From positions 1-12,601 of the forward strand of contig JBAYJY010000125.1 of the NCBI GenBank assembly GCA_041664945.1: a stretch of 12,601 nucleotides of DNA, written 5' to 3'. Shown one piece after another: positions 1-7,077 of the stretch. Made by a program: the position numbers and the translations under genes. Under the pieces are notes generated by a model. The model ran no database searches, was not told the DNA's origin, and saw only the letters and a list, made by a program, of their open reading frames with translations. Numbering within the stretch: the first letter of the stretch is position 1; every line of letters begins with the position of its first letter. This DNA is from JBAYJY01 sp041664945. GTDB lineage: Bacteria; UBP15; UBA6099.

Positions 1-2
1 GG

Positions 3-1142
3 GACTGTTTTCTGAGGGATTACTGCTTGGGAATTCACAGGCAGTTCGATCCCCGGGAAGATCTTGAGGCCGAAGCGCCGGCAGCGCGATTCGCGAGGCT
101 GTCGCTTAAACAGTGGCCCGCGCGGGATGAGCAGACCAGCAGACGCGCCGGTCGGGAAAACGAGTTCGGAATGTCCCCTCGGATACACAAAGAAGATGGA
201 GTCTTTGTCGAGGAAGTTCTCCTAAGGATCAACTACAACTGTAATCAGCGTTGCCTTTTCTGCTGGGTGGAACCTGCCTATGAAAATCCGGACTTTCAAA
301 CGGTGAAATCATATATTGAAAAACTGCTGCAATATAAGATCGGCGCCGTATGTATCACGGGCGGAGAGCCGACATTAAACGGAAACCTAGTCGAATATGT
401 GAGCATGTTGAAAACCGAAAACATAAGAAAAGTGTGGCTTCAGACAAACGCTGTCCGGTTGCATAGTGAAGAGCGGGCGGCGGAACTCGCGAAGGCGGGT
501 CTCGATTTCGCGCTTGTTTCTCTCCACTCACACAGTCCCGAGATATCCGATATGCTGACAGGGCTTGACGGCTCTTTTGAGAAAACAGTGAAGGGAATTT
601 ACAATCTGCGAAAAAACGGCGTGAATATCATGATAAGCCACGTCATAAATTCTTTCAATTACAGATCGCTTCCCGAATTTGTCGAGTTTGCGGCTTCCGA
701 GCTCAATAGAACGCATATCGTGTTTTCAGTAGCCGCGCCGATATACGGAGCTATGATGAACCGCGGCCTGCTTCCGAAACTGAGTGAAATAAAGGGATAT
801 CTCATCCGCGCTCTCGAATTGTGCTATGAGCTGCGGGTTCCGTTTTCCGGGCTCGCCGCCATGTGCGGCATTCCCCTTTGCATTCTTGACGGGAACCCCA
901 GATATTACCCCGATGCAAGGATTCTCGGCTCTCAGCAGGAAAGTCGCGATATGATAAAAACCGACGCCTGCTCCGGCTGCGGCCTCGCCGCTTGCTGTTT
1001 CGGATTGAGAAAGAATTACGCCGATTTCCATGGGACTGGCGAACTGCGGCAAGTGAATCCCGAAGGGTTCAAGCCGCGCATAATTGATATGTGGAACACG
1101 GATTATATGAATGACTATATTGTTGAAAAATTCGGCTGGTGA
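3..1142 (+). CDS. Radical SAM protein, 5'-incomplete; possible tandem radical SAM fusion
   Basis: An iron-sulfur enzyme that should cleave S-adenosylmethionine to start radical chemistry in the cytoplasm; its substrate is not recognisable. Numbered from the ATG at 171 (323 residues), the SAM-cluster motif C24-x3-C28-x2-C31 is followed by GGEPT at 64-68. C-terminal cysteines at 232, 237, 267, 270, 275 and 276 suggest an auxiliary cluster. The frame has no stop between position 3 and the stop at 1140, so the left end is open. Its first codons read DCFLRDYCLGIH, a C-x5-C-x-G-[LI]-H pattern that also ends the radical SAM protein at 9962-11518. The window may thus begin inside an upstream radical SAM domain fused to this one. 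If it is a single-domain gene, ATG 171 is the natural start, although no good ribosome site precedes it; TTG at 27 has no support. The radical SAM call is secure; fusion and start are not. Confidence 0.82.
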   Translation, partial: DCFLRDYCLGIHRQFDPREDLEAEAPAARFARLSLKQWPARDEQTSRRAGRENEFGMSPRIHKEDGVFVEEVLLRINYNCNQRCLFCWVEPAYENPDFQTVKSYIEKLLQYKIGAVCITGGEPTLNGNLVEYVSMLKTENIRKVWLQTNAVRLHSEERAAELAKAGLDFALVSLHSHSPEISDMLTGLDGSFEKTVKGIYNLRKNGVNIMISHVINSFNYRSLPEFVEFAASELNRTHIVFSVAAPIYGAMMNRGLLPKLSEIKGYLIRALELCYELRVPFSGLAAMCGIPLCILDGNPRYYPDARILGSQQESRDMIKTDACSGCGLAACCFGLRKNYADFHGTGELRQVNPEGFKPRIIDMWNTDYMNDYIVEKFGW

Positions 1143-1566
1143 AGAGCGGCCATGCCGAACCAGTGATTGCCGCGAAAAACAAAAAGGTTTAAAGGGCGCA
1201 ATATGTTTTATTCCCGGCAACGCGGCATATGCCGCTAAAGATGAGAAACCAAGCTTTTTGACTTGCTCGCTCCATTAGAAAAATCTAAAATCGTTTGCCG
1301 CCCAAAGAACACATCAAACGTCGGTTTGAACATGCATGCCGCGCCGTTGCTCCAGGATTGACAGAAGACGAATCGTCGATAGAAGTCTTTAACCAAAAAG
1401 CGCCTGGTTTTCGCCCGGCCGGCGGCAGACGCTCGAAATTCGATTGATTGCTCCGGAAAACGGGCAAGGGTTCAGTTCAAGAAAATCCACTTTTTTCATA
1501 TATGCTCTTTATTATGCATTTTACATTAGTTAAAATGTATTTTGGAAGGCATTAAGTTCATGTAAA
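1143..1566. other. Gene-poor spacer with a palindrome and a doubtful small ORF
   Basis: This 424-base gap separates the radical SAM gene from the aldolase operon. It holds a perfect 14-base palindrome (GCGGCATATGCCGC, 1222-1235), a weak inverted repeat TTAGA-AAAA-TCTAA (1275-1288), and no convincing intrinsic terminator. A plus-strand frame is open from 1289 to a stop at 1445-1447. From a TTG at 1295 it would give about 50 residues of protein-like composition, with many charged residues in the middle, but it lacks an ATG and a ribosome site and could be a gene remnant. The last 80 bases are AT-rich and probably carry the operon promoter. Possible -10 boxes are TATTAT at 1510-1515 and TAAAAT at 1531-1536; neither has a good -35 partner. 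Confidence 0.4.
1222..1235. repeat. Perfect 14-bp palindrome
   Basis: GCGGCAT is followed directly by its reverse complement ATGCCGC, with no spacer. It lies 80 bases after the radical SAM stop codon. It could be a binding site for a dimeric regulator or simply chance; nothing nearby decides this. Confidence 0.3.
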
Positions 1567-2658
1567 ATGACGGATTTCACGAAAAAAGACGCGGAGTATT
1601 TTGTGCAGATGTCGAAGTTTGCCGGAGAGCGGTTTGATCTGATCCAAGCCGGCGGCGGGAACGCTTCTGTGAAGATAAAAGACGGCCTGATGCTGATAAA
1701 AACGTCCGGCTGTTCCATGAGCGAAGTGAGGGCTGAACACGGTTGCGCAAAGGTGCGGCACGGCCTTTTGAAAGAGATTGTCGCCGCTGAGGCTCAAAAG
1801 CCGGGGCGGCTTTCGAGAAAAGACGCGGAGCGCTCCGCAGCGGCGGCTTTGGAAAGCGCGGCGGAAGACCGCGCTCAGAATCCTTCCATCGAAATGTTCA
1901 TGCACGCGGTTCTCGGCAAATATGTCCTGCATACACATCCGCTGACGGTCGTCGCCGTCGCCTCGCGCGACGGGTGGAAAGAAATCATAGGCGCGGCTTT
2001 CCCTGACGCGCTCCTTATTGAGTACCACACGCCCGGCATCGAACTTGCCGTCGCTATTTCTCGGGAAATCGAAAAGCGCGGCGTCAATACGCTCGAAAAA
2101 CTCATTGCCGTGTTTCTTGAAAACCATGGCCTGATAGTTTCCGGCGGTAATTATCGGGAAGTAATAGCGACAACGGAAGCGATCTGCGCCGCTTTGGAAC
2201 CCGTTTCCGGAATAGATGTTGGCGCATTAAGAACAACGACGGAAATAACCGCGTATGTGCATGAAGCTTCCGGGGCGCAGCTCATCTGCCGCGAGGCGGC
2301 GGATGCATGTATTTTAAACATCGCCGCGTCGCGGCCCGAACTTCTTTTCGAGCCGCCGTTCTGCCCGGATTCAGTCGTCTATAACGGCCCTTCGCCCCTC
2401 AATCTACTCAATCTATGCGATCAGAAGCCATTGAAATCTTTTATTGAAAAATACGGAGAGCCGCCACGCATAATAATCTATCGCGGGCGGATTTTTTTCA
2501 TTGCGCCGTGCGTTCGCGCGGCGATGGACATGGAATCCGCGCTGAAATTCCATCTCCTCGTCCTTTCCGGCAAAGGCGGAAAGACGAATCCTCTTCATAA
2601 CGAGGAAATAAAATACTTGGGCGGATGGGAAGCAGAAAAACGCCGCCGTAACATCTGA
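1567..2658 (+). CDS. Class II aldolase/adducin-family protein
   Basis: A zinc-dependent aldolase-type enzyme of the FucA/RhaD/AraD superfamily, expected to make or break a C-C bond of a phosphorylated sugar or ketone. Phosphate-site motifs GGGNAS (29-34) and SGCSM (48-52) are present. The conserved acid is E109 in PSIE, and the zinc histidines appear to be H122 and H124 in HTH plus H187 in ENHG. At 363 residues it is longer than a simple 210-230-residue aldolase. The extra C-terminal part (about 255-363) ends in a NEEIKYLGGWEAEK-type tail that I associate with the RhaD-like subgroup found in polysaccharide clusters. No alternative start exists in frame before the stop at 1531-1533. GGAAGG at 1544-1549 is 17 bases away, an unusually long spacing. 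It is first in a four-gene operon, with ten bases to the next gene. The family is sure; the substrate is unknown. Confidence 0.88.
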   Translation: MTDFTKKDAEYFVQMSKFAGERFDLIQAGGGNASVKIKDGLMLIKTSGCSMSEVRAEHGCAKVRHGLLKEIVAAEAQKPGRLSRKDAERSAAAALESAAEDRAQNPSIEMFMHAVLGKYVLHTHPLTVVAVASRDGWKEIIGAAFPDALLIEYHTPGIELAVAISREIEKRGVNTLEKLIAVFLENHGLIVSGGNYREVIATTEAICAALEPVSGIDVGALRTTTEITAYVHEASGAQLICREAADACILNIAASRPELLFEPPFCPDSVVYNGPSPLNLLNLCDQKPLKSFIEKYGEPPRIIIYRGRIFFIAPCVRAAMDMESALKFHLLVLSGKGGKTNPLHNEEIKYLGGWEAEKRRRNI

Positions 2659-2668
2659 GAAGACCGCT

Positions 2669-4306
2669 ATGCAGATAATCATTCCAATGGCCGGAACCGG
2701 CAACCGTTTCATGGAAGCCGGTTACAGAGAGCCGAAGCCGCTGATCGAAGTTGACGGCATGCCGATGATCGAGCATGTGGTGAACCTCTTCCCCGGCGAG
2801 ACTGATTTTCTGTTCATCTGCAATAACGGCCACCTCTCGAATTCCGGTTTGGGCGATACGCTTCGCCGCATAGCCCCCTCAGGCAAAATCGTCGGAATGG
2901 AGACGCACAAGAAAGGTCCGGTGTTCTCCATATGCAATTTCATAGACCTTGTCAGCGATGATGAAGTGATTGTGAACTACTGCGATTTCGGGACATACTG
3001 GGACTACGCGGATTTCCTGCGGCACACCCGCGAAAGATGCGCGGACGGCGCAATTCCTTCATACCGTGGATTTCATCCTCATATGTTAAATCCCACTAAT
3101 TATGCTTTCATCCTCGATGAGCGGCAGTGGATGATAGAGATACGGGAAAAAGAACCTTTCACAGATGACAGAATGAGCGAATACGCCTCGAACGGAACAT
3201 ACTATTTCAAAAAGGGAGAGTACGTTCGCAAATTCTTCCCCCGGCTGGTGGATATGGGAATGCCTGTGTGGGGCGAATATTACGTCAGCATGGTGTACAA
3301 CCTACTCGCAGAAGCCGGCCACAAGATTTCGATATACGAAATCCAGCACATGTTGCAATGGGGCGCGCCGAAAGACTTGGAGGAATATGCCGCATGGTCG
3401 GATTACTTCCGTGAGGCGGCCCGACCGAGGGCGCGTGTAAAAATTCCCGGAACGATGCTGATGCCGATGGCGGGCAGGGGCGTCAGGTTCTCCGCATCGG
3501 ATTACGATGTCCCGAAACCAATGGCGCCAGTGAGCGGAAAGCCGATGTTCATACAGGCGTCCGCAAGCGCCCCCCTAACGGATCGCGCGTTTTTTGTATG
3601 CCTGAGGGAACATATGGAATCATCCAACATGCAAAATGAGATTGAAGCTGAATATCCGGGAGCGCAAATCGTTGTTCTGAACGACGCCACAGACGGGCAG
3701 GCGTCCACCGCCCGCCTCGGCCTTGAAGGAGTGAATCCCGGCGAGCCCGTATTTATCGTCGCTTGCGACAACGGCGCGATTTGGAGTGGGGACGAATTTT
3801 CTTCTCTTATCAGCGATGCGGAAACGGATGTAGTGATTTGGACTTTCCGGAATAATCCGTGTGTGCTGCGGGACCCGCGGATGTATGGCTGGGTGTCCCT
3901 CGCCGGACCTGACCGGGTCTCAGAGGTCTCGGTAAAAACGCCGATTTCAAATAATCCGCTTTGCGATCATGCAATCGTCGGGGCTTTTTATTTCTCGTCT
4001 GCACAACTTTTCCTGGAAGGTTACGAACTCATTTTGTCGAAAGATCTCCGGGTTAACGGCGAGTTATACATTGACAGCTTAGCCGGCGAACTTGCGAAAG
4101 CTGGGCGCGTCGTTAAAGTGTTCGAGGTTAGCCGATATGTGTGCTGGGGAACCCCGGACGACCTCAAGACTTATGCATATTGGCAGAGTTTTTTTCACAA
4201 GTGCTTATGGCATCCTTACAAGCTCGAAAGTGATCCCATGGTTTCGCCCGACAAAGCGCCGGATTTGGCGGCTAAGTATTCATTCTTTTGTCAGAAATAC
4301 AGTTAA
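2669..4306 (+). CDS. Tandem two-domain sugar-phosphate nucleotidyltransferase
   Basis: Two nucleotidyltransferase domains of the sugar-1-phosphate NTP-transferase type stand in tandem. They would activate a sugar or polyol phosphate to an NDP or CDP derivative. Domain 1 (about 1-250) has the nucleotide loop IPMAGTGNRF (5-14), EPKP (21-24) with the conserved lysine, and a metal-site aspartate near D106. Domain 2 (about 262-545) repeats the pattern with LMPMAGRGVRF (264-274), VPKP (281-284) and CDNGA (366-370). Each domain also ends in a matching W-G-x-P-x-D-L motif (231-237 and 493-499). Single-domain relatives run about 240-300 residues, so this is an internal duplication or fusion with both active sites apparently intact. 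GAGAAG just upstream, overlapping the aldolase stop codon, can serve as ribosome site. Its place between an aldolase and a glycosyltransferase suggests it activates the aldolase product. The nucleotide and sugar used cannot be told. Confidence 0.85.
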   Translation: MQIIIPMAGTGNRFMEAGYREPKPLIEVDGMPMIEHVVNLFPGETDFLFICNNGHLSNSGLGDTLRRIAPSGKIVGMETHKKGPVFSICNFIDLVSDDEVIVNYCDFGTYWDYADFLRHTRERCADGAIPSYRGFHPHMLNPTNYAFILDERQWMIEIREKEPFTDDRMSEYASNGTYYFKKGEYVRKFFPRLVDMGMPVWGEYYVSMVYNLLAEAGHKISIYEIQHMLQWGAPKDLEEYAAWSDYFREAARPRARVKIPGTMLMPMAGRGVRFSASDYDVPKPMAPVSGKPMFIQASASAPLTDRAFFVCLREHMESSNMQNEIEAEYPGAQIVVLNDATDGQASTARLGLEGVNPGEPVFIVACDNGAIWSGDEFSSLISDAETDVVIWTFRNNPCVLRDPRMYGWVSLAGPDRVSEVSVKTPISNNPLCDHAIVGAFYFSSAQLFLEGYELILSKDLRVNGELYIDSLAGELAKAGRVVKVFEVSRYVCWGTPDDLKTYAYWQSFFHKCLWHPYKLESDPMVSPDKAPDLAAKYSFFCQKYS

Positions 4307-4320
4307 GCAGGAGCCGACTC

Positions 4321-5058
4321 GTGAAGCTCTCCATCGTGGCGCCTTGTTACAACGAGGCGAAAAATATTCCGATTCTTCTTGATCGTTTCAACGAAGTCCT
4401 GAAAAGGGATGACATAGAAGTGATCATCGTGGAGAACGGTTCGATTGACGACAGCGCCGCGGTTCTCAGGGAATATGCCGCATCCTTTCCTTTTCTAAGG
4501 ATCGTTAGCGTAGAGACAAACCGGGGTTACGGGTTCGGCATTCTTTCAGGTCTTCGGGAGGCCAAGGGCGAGTTCCTTGCCTGGACGCACGCTGATCTCC
4601 AGACCGATCCGGGAGATATCCTCAAAGCCCTTGATATCATTGAATCAAAGGGCCATTCCACCGGTCTTTTCGTCAAGGGACGCAGAAAAAGAAGGCGCAT
4701 TTTCGACAACCTGTTCACGGTCGGCATGAGCGTTTTTGAGACTATTTATCTTGGAGTCTTCCTATGGGACATAAACGCGCAGCCGAATATGTTTCACAGA
4801 AGCTTCTTCTCAAAATGGGTGAACCCGCCTCATGATTTTTCGCTCGACCTCTACGTATATCGCATGGCGCGAAAACACGGCCTCGCCGTCGTCAGGTTCC
4901 CCGTGGTTTTTTCCAGGAGATTGCACGGCCAGTCAAATTGGAACACTAATCTCGGAGCGAAATGGAAATTCATCAGGAGAACTGTTGAATTCAGCGCGCG
5001 GCTGAAACATGATATACGGTATGGAATTCATTCTTCACAGGATCAACACGGTAGCTGA
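4321..5058 (+). CDS. Family 2 glycosyltransferase (dolichyl-phosphate mannosyltransferase-like)
   Basis: A GT-A fold transferase of family 2, expected to move a sugar from an NDP-sugar to a lipid or glycan acceptor at the inner face of the membrane. VAPCYNEAKNI (6-16) and ENGSIDDS (38-45) form the nucleotide site, ADLQTDP (91-97) carries the DxD-type metal motif, and INAQPNMFHR (151-160) with RRLHGQSNW (199-207) match the acceptor region of DPM1-like enzymes. No membrane segment follows, so it is the short soluble form of 245 residues. I chose the GTG at 4321 because AGGAG (4309-4313) lies seven bases upstream and the protein then begins MKLSIVAPCYNE, as relatives do; a TTG at 4288 inside the previous gene would add 11 poorly fitting residues. 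Its 3' end overlaps the next gene by 50 bases, which suggests coupled translation. Confidence 0.88.
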   Translation: MKLSIVAPCYNEAKNIPILLDRFNEVLKRDDIEVIIVENGSIDDSAAVLREYAASFPFLRIVSVETNRGYGFGILSGLREAKGEFLAWTHADLQTDPGDILKALDIIESKGHSTGLFVKGRRKRRRIFDNLFTVGMSVFETIYLGVFLWDINAQPNMFHRSFFSKWVNPPHDFSLDLYVYRMARKHGLAVVRFPVVFSRRLHGQSNWNTNLGAKWKFIRRTVEFSARLKHDIRYGIHSSQDQHGS

Positions 5059-5623
5059 GCTCGAAAACGCGCCGGAAAATTTTGGAGTGGAGCTTGACCT
5101 CAGGGACCGCGGAGACAGGCTGATACTCCATCACGAGCCTTTCAGCGACGGCGAGGATTTCGAGGACTATCTCGGCCATTACAGGCATGGCACGCTTATA
5201 GTAAACGTGAAAAACGAAGGGATTGAGATGCGCGCTTTGGAGCATCTGAAAAAGCGTGGAATCGAGAATTTCTTTTTTCTCGATTCGTCGTTTCCAATGA
5301 TCGTCCGTCTGAGCGGCGAGGGGGAAAACAGGTTCTCGGTAAGATACTCCGAGTATGAAAGCCTGGAAACAGCGATGGCCATGCAAGGCCGCGCGCGCTG
5401 GGTGTGGGTTGATTGTTTCACAAGGTTCCCCCTCGATGGAGCCGGTTGCGCCGTTCTGAAAAAAAAGGGATTTCAAATATGCTTAGTGTCACCGGAAATT
5501 CAGTCGAGGGAACAGGATATTGAAGAGATGGCGGCGCATATTCTGCGGGAAGGCATAGCGGCCGATGCGATATGCGCAAAGTCAAAAAATATTGATATAT
5601 GGCGAAGGGCGTTGGGTTGCTGA
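5009..5623 (+). CDS. Glycerophosphodiester phosphodiesterase-like / PI-PLC-like TIM-barrel protein
   Basis: A 204-residue protein with features of the GDPD/PI-PLC fold. H10-R11 sits at the end of the first strand, E28 and D30 come in VELDLRDRGDRLILHHEP, H41-H42 follow, and K68 is in IVNVKNEG. In GDPD enzymes the matching residues bind metal and carry out catalysis on phosphodiesters, but here the usual HD pair reads HH and the protein is shorter than the common 240-300 residues. Activity on a sugar or polyol phosphodiester is therefore plausible but unproven. No signal peptide is visible, so it should be cytoplasmic. It starts 50 bases inside the glycosyltransferase gene. ATG at 5009 or at 5021 could be used; neither has a clear ribosome site, in keeping with translational coupling. 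It is the last gene of the operon. Confidence 0.68.
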   Translation: MIYGMEFILHRINTVAELENAPENFGVELDLRDRGDRLILHHEPFSDGEDFEDYLGHYRHGTLIVNVKNEGIEMRALEHLKKRGIENFFFLDSSFPMIVRLSGEGENRFSVRYSEYESLETAMAMQGRARWVWVDCFTRFPLDGAGCAVLKKKGFQICLVSPEIQSREQDIEEMAAHILREGIAADAICAKSKNIDIWRRALGC

Positions 5624-5647
5624 GCGCGATCAAACGGCTTCTGAGAC

Positions 5648-5664
5648 CGGGCTAATATTACCCG
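5648..5664. terminator. Weak hairpin between convergent genes
   Basis: CGGG-C-TAATATTA-CCCG is a near-palindrome lying between the convergent gene ends at 5623 and 5686. It can fold on either strand, but no run of T or U residues follows on either side. It could be a poor two-way terminator or a transcript-end stabiliser. Confidence 0.25.
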
Positions 5665-5685
5665 AAAATACCGTTGGGCCTGTTT

Positions 5686-6987
5686 CTACTTCGCGTCCCG
5701 CCGTGACTGCGTCCTCATTATCTCATTAGCGACAGCGTCGATAAAGTGGAGCGCGCCTCCGAAGCCCAGGAAAGGGGCGTCGAAGATGGCGTGCCTGTAA
5801 TAGTTTGCAAACCCGAACGGCACAACGGCGCAACGGTCCGGCATTGCCGATATGTAATTCCGGATAGGATCAGAAGCGACGATAATGTCGCAGCCGATAC
5901 GGAAAGCCTTTGAAGTCATTTTCGATAATTCTCCGGGTTTCATGTTGAAGCGGCAGGGGACGCCGTCTTCGGCCAGGGCTTTCGGGAGAGGCGAAAGATG
6001 TTTCTCCTCGGCGACCGCTGCCATCGCCGCCGGTTTGCATCCCAGCTCTAAAAAGAAATCCCGCATGGGATTCATCATGTGCGGATCGCCGCCGAAAAAA
6101 AAGCGTCTTCCGAGGAAAACTCTGTTTATTAGCCACTTTACGCCGGGCAGCGTTCGGCGCAGTTCGCCGTCAATATATTCCGAAGCCTGCTTCTCGCGTC
6201 CGGTGGCCGAGGCAATTTCCGAAATCCATTGGGCGGCGCCGCTGAAGCCGAAGGGAATGCCGGTTTCGATGAGCTTTGCGCCGGTCCTTGAGGCAAGGAT
6301 TCTTGCGGCCTCCCGGCCGTGCGGAAGTGATATGACAACGCCGGCGGCGCCTGCCTGCCGCAGATGGGATACCGGTCGGCCGCTCGGCCAGATCGACGCG
6401 GGTTCGAGGGAAATGCCACGCAGCATGTCCTCAATCTGTGAGATATTGGCGCCGTGGTCTTTCTCGTTTCTATCCATGAAATAGCCGACAACGGCGGCTC
6501 TGCCCGGGGCGGGGCTGCCTTCGAGGTCAAGTTCGGCTGCGAGAGATTTAAGAACCTGCGCGTAGCCGTCCAGCCAGTCGCAACTGAGCGAAAGCGGAGG
6601 GAGTTCAAAGACATGTTTCGGGAGTGGGGGCTTCATGTTCCTGATGATGGAATCGTATTGTATGCCCGTGATTGTAGCCATAGGCATCGAAGCGAACATG
6701 ACGCTGCCGGCTTGCGGCAGCGCGCAGGTTTCGCGTAGAAGCCTTCTTATATCATGTGTTCTGTCGTGGACTATGTTGGTGACATCCACAACCGGCCGCA
6801 CAATTCTGTCCGGCCCGGCGCAATTAAGAAGAGTCGAATTGAGATCATGCCGTCCGTAGATATATTCCGCCTTAAATGTGGCGCAGTCCGGTCCGTCAAT
6901 AAAGATGAATAAATCAGGCACGGCGTTCACGGCGAGATATAAGCCGATGATGTAAGGATAGTTTATTGGCAGAGCCGCTTCTTCCAT
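5686..6987 (-). CDS. Nitrogenase component 1-like protein (NifK/BchB-like half)
   Basis: A 433-residue member of the nitrogenase component 1 superfamily (NifD/K/E/N, BchN/B/Y/Z, CfbD). The N-terminal IDGPDC (30-35) matches the GPxxC cluster-ligand loop, and C56 follows in LLNCAGPD. GSVMFASMPMATITGIQYD (94-112) sits where family members have a cysteine before IGDD, but here serine 100 and M101 replace it. GGDPH (299-303) followed by FFLELGCKPA is the usual third-domain strand-helix. The protein starts almost directly at the first Rossmann domain, so the N-terminal extension of true NifK is missing. The frame upstream is open to a stop at 7060-7062 but has no ATG, GTG or TTG, so ATG 6987 stands, with GGAAAG upstream as ribosome site. 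It lies 90 bases after the NifH-NifD-like gene, its likely partner. Not a recognised N2-fixing type; substrate unknown. Confidence 0.8.
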   Translation of the reverse strand: MEEAALPINYPYIIGLYLAVNAVPDLFIFIDGPDCATFKAEYIYGRHDLNSTLLNCAGPDRIVRPVVDVTNIVHDRTHDIRRLLRETCALPQAGSVMFASMPMATITGIQYDSIIRNMKPPLPKHVFELPPLSLSCDWLDGYAQVLKSLAAELDLEGSPAPGRAAVVGYFMDRNEKDHGANISQIEDMLRGISLEPASIWPSGRPVSHLRQAGAAGVVISLPHGREAARILASRTGAKLIETGIPFGFSGAAQWISEIASATGREKQASEYIDGELRRTLPGVKWLINRVFLGRRFFFGGDPHMMNPMRDFFLELGCKPAAMAAVAEEKHLSPLPKALAEDGVPCRFNMKPGELSKMTSKAFRIGCDIIVASDPIRNYISAMPDRCAVVPFGFANYYRHAIFDAPFLGFGGALHFIDAVANEIMRTQSRRDAK

Positions 6988-7077
6988 TTTTTCGCTGTCG
7001 CTTTCCGTCTTTTTTACGCCGACGCCTATGCATAGAGCCCGGCGCCCGTAATGGCGAGTTTAGGTTTCCGTTCTCCG

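Noticed and set aside
27..170. TTG at 27 as the start of the first radical SAM gene
   Set aside because: No ribosome site precedes it and the frame is open further left with a cysteine pattern; a partial gene or ATG 171 is more likely.
1558..2127. 189-codon minus-strand frame inside the aldolase gene
   Set aside because: It is antisense to a gene with clear family motifs and its own product shows no recognisable domain.
5599..5655. 18-codon plus-strand frame overlapping the end of the GDPD-like gene
   Set aside because: It has no ribosome site and is too short to support; it might be the stub of a deleted gene, but nothing shows this.
5885..6484. 199-codon plus-strand frame opposite the NifK-like gene
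   Set aside because: It is antisense to a protein with component 1 motifs and has no recognisable features.
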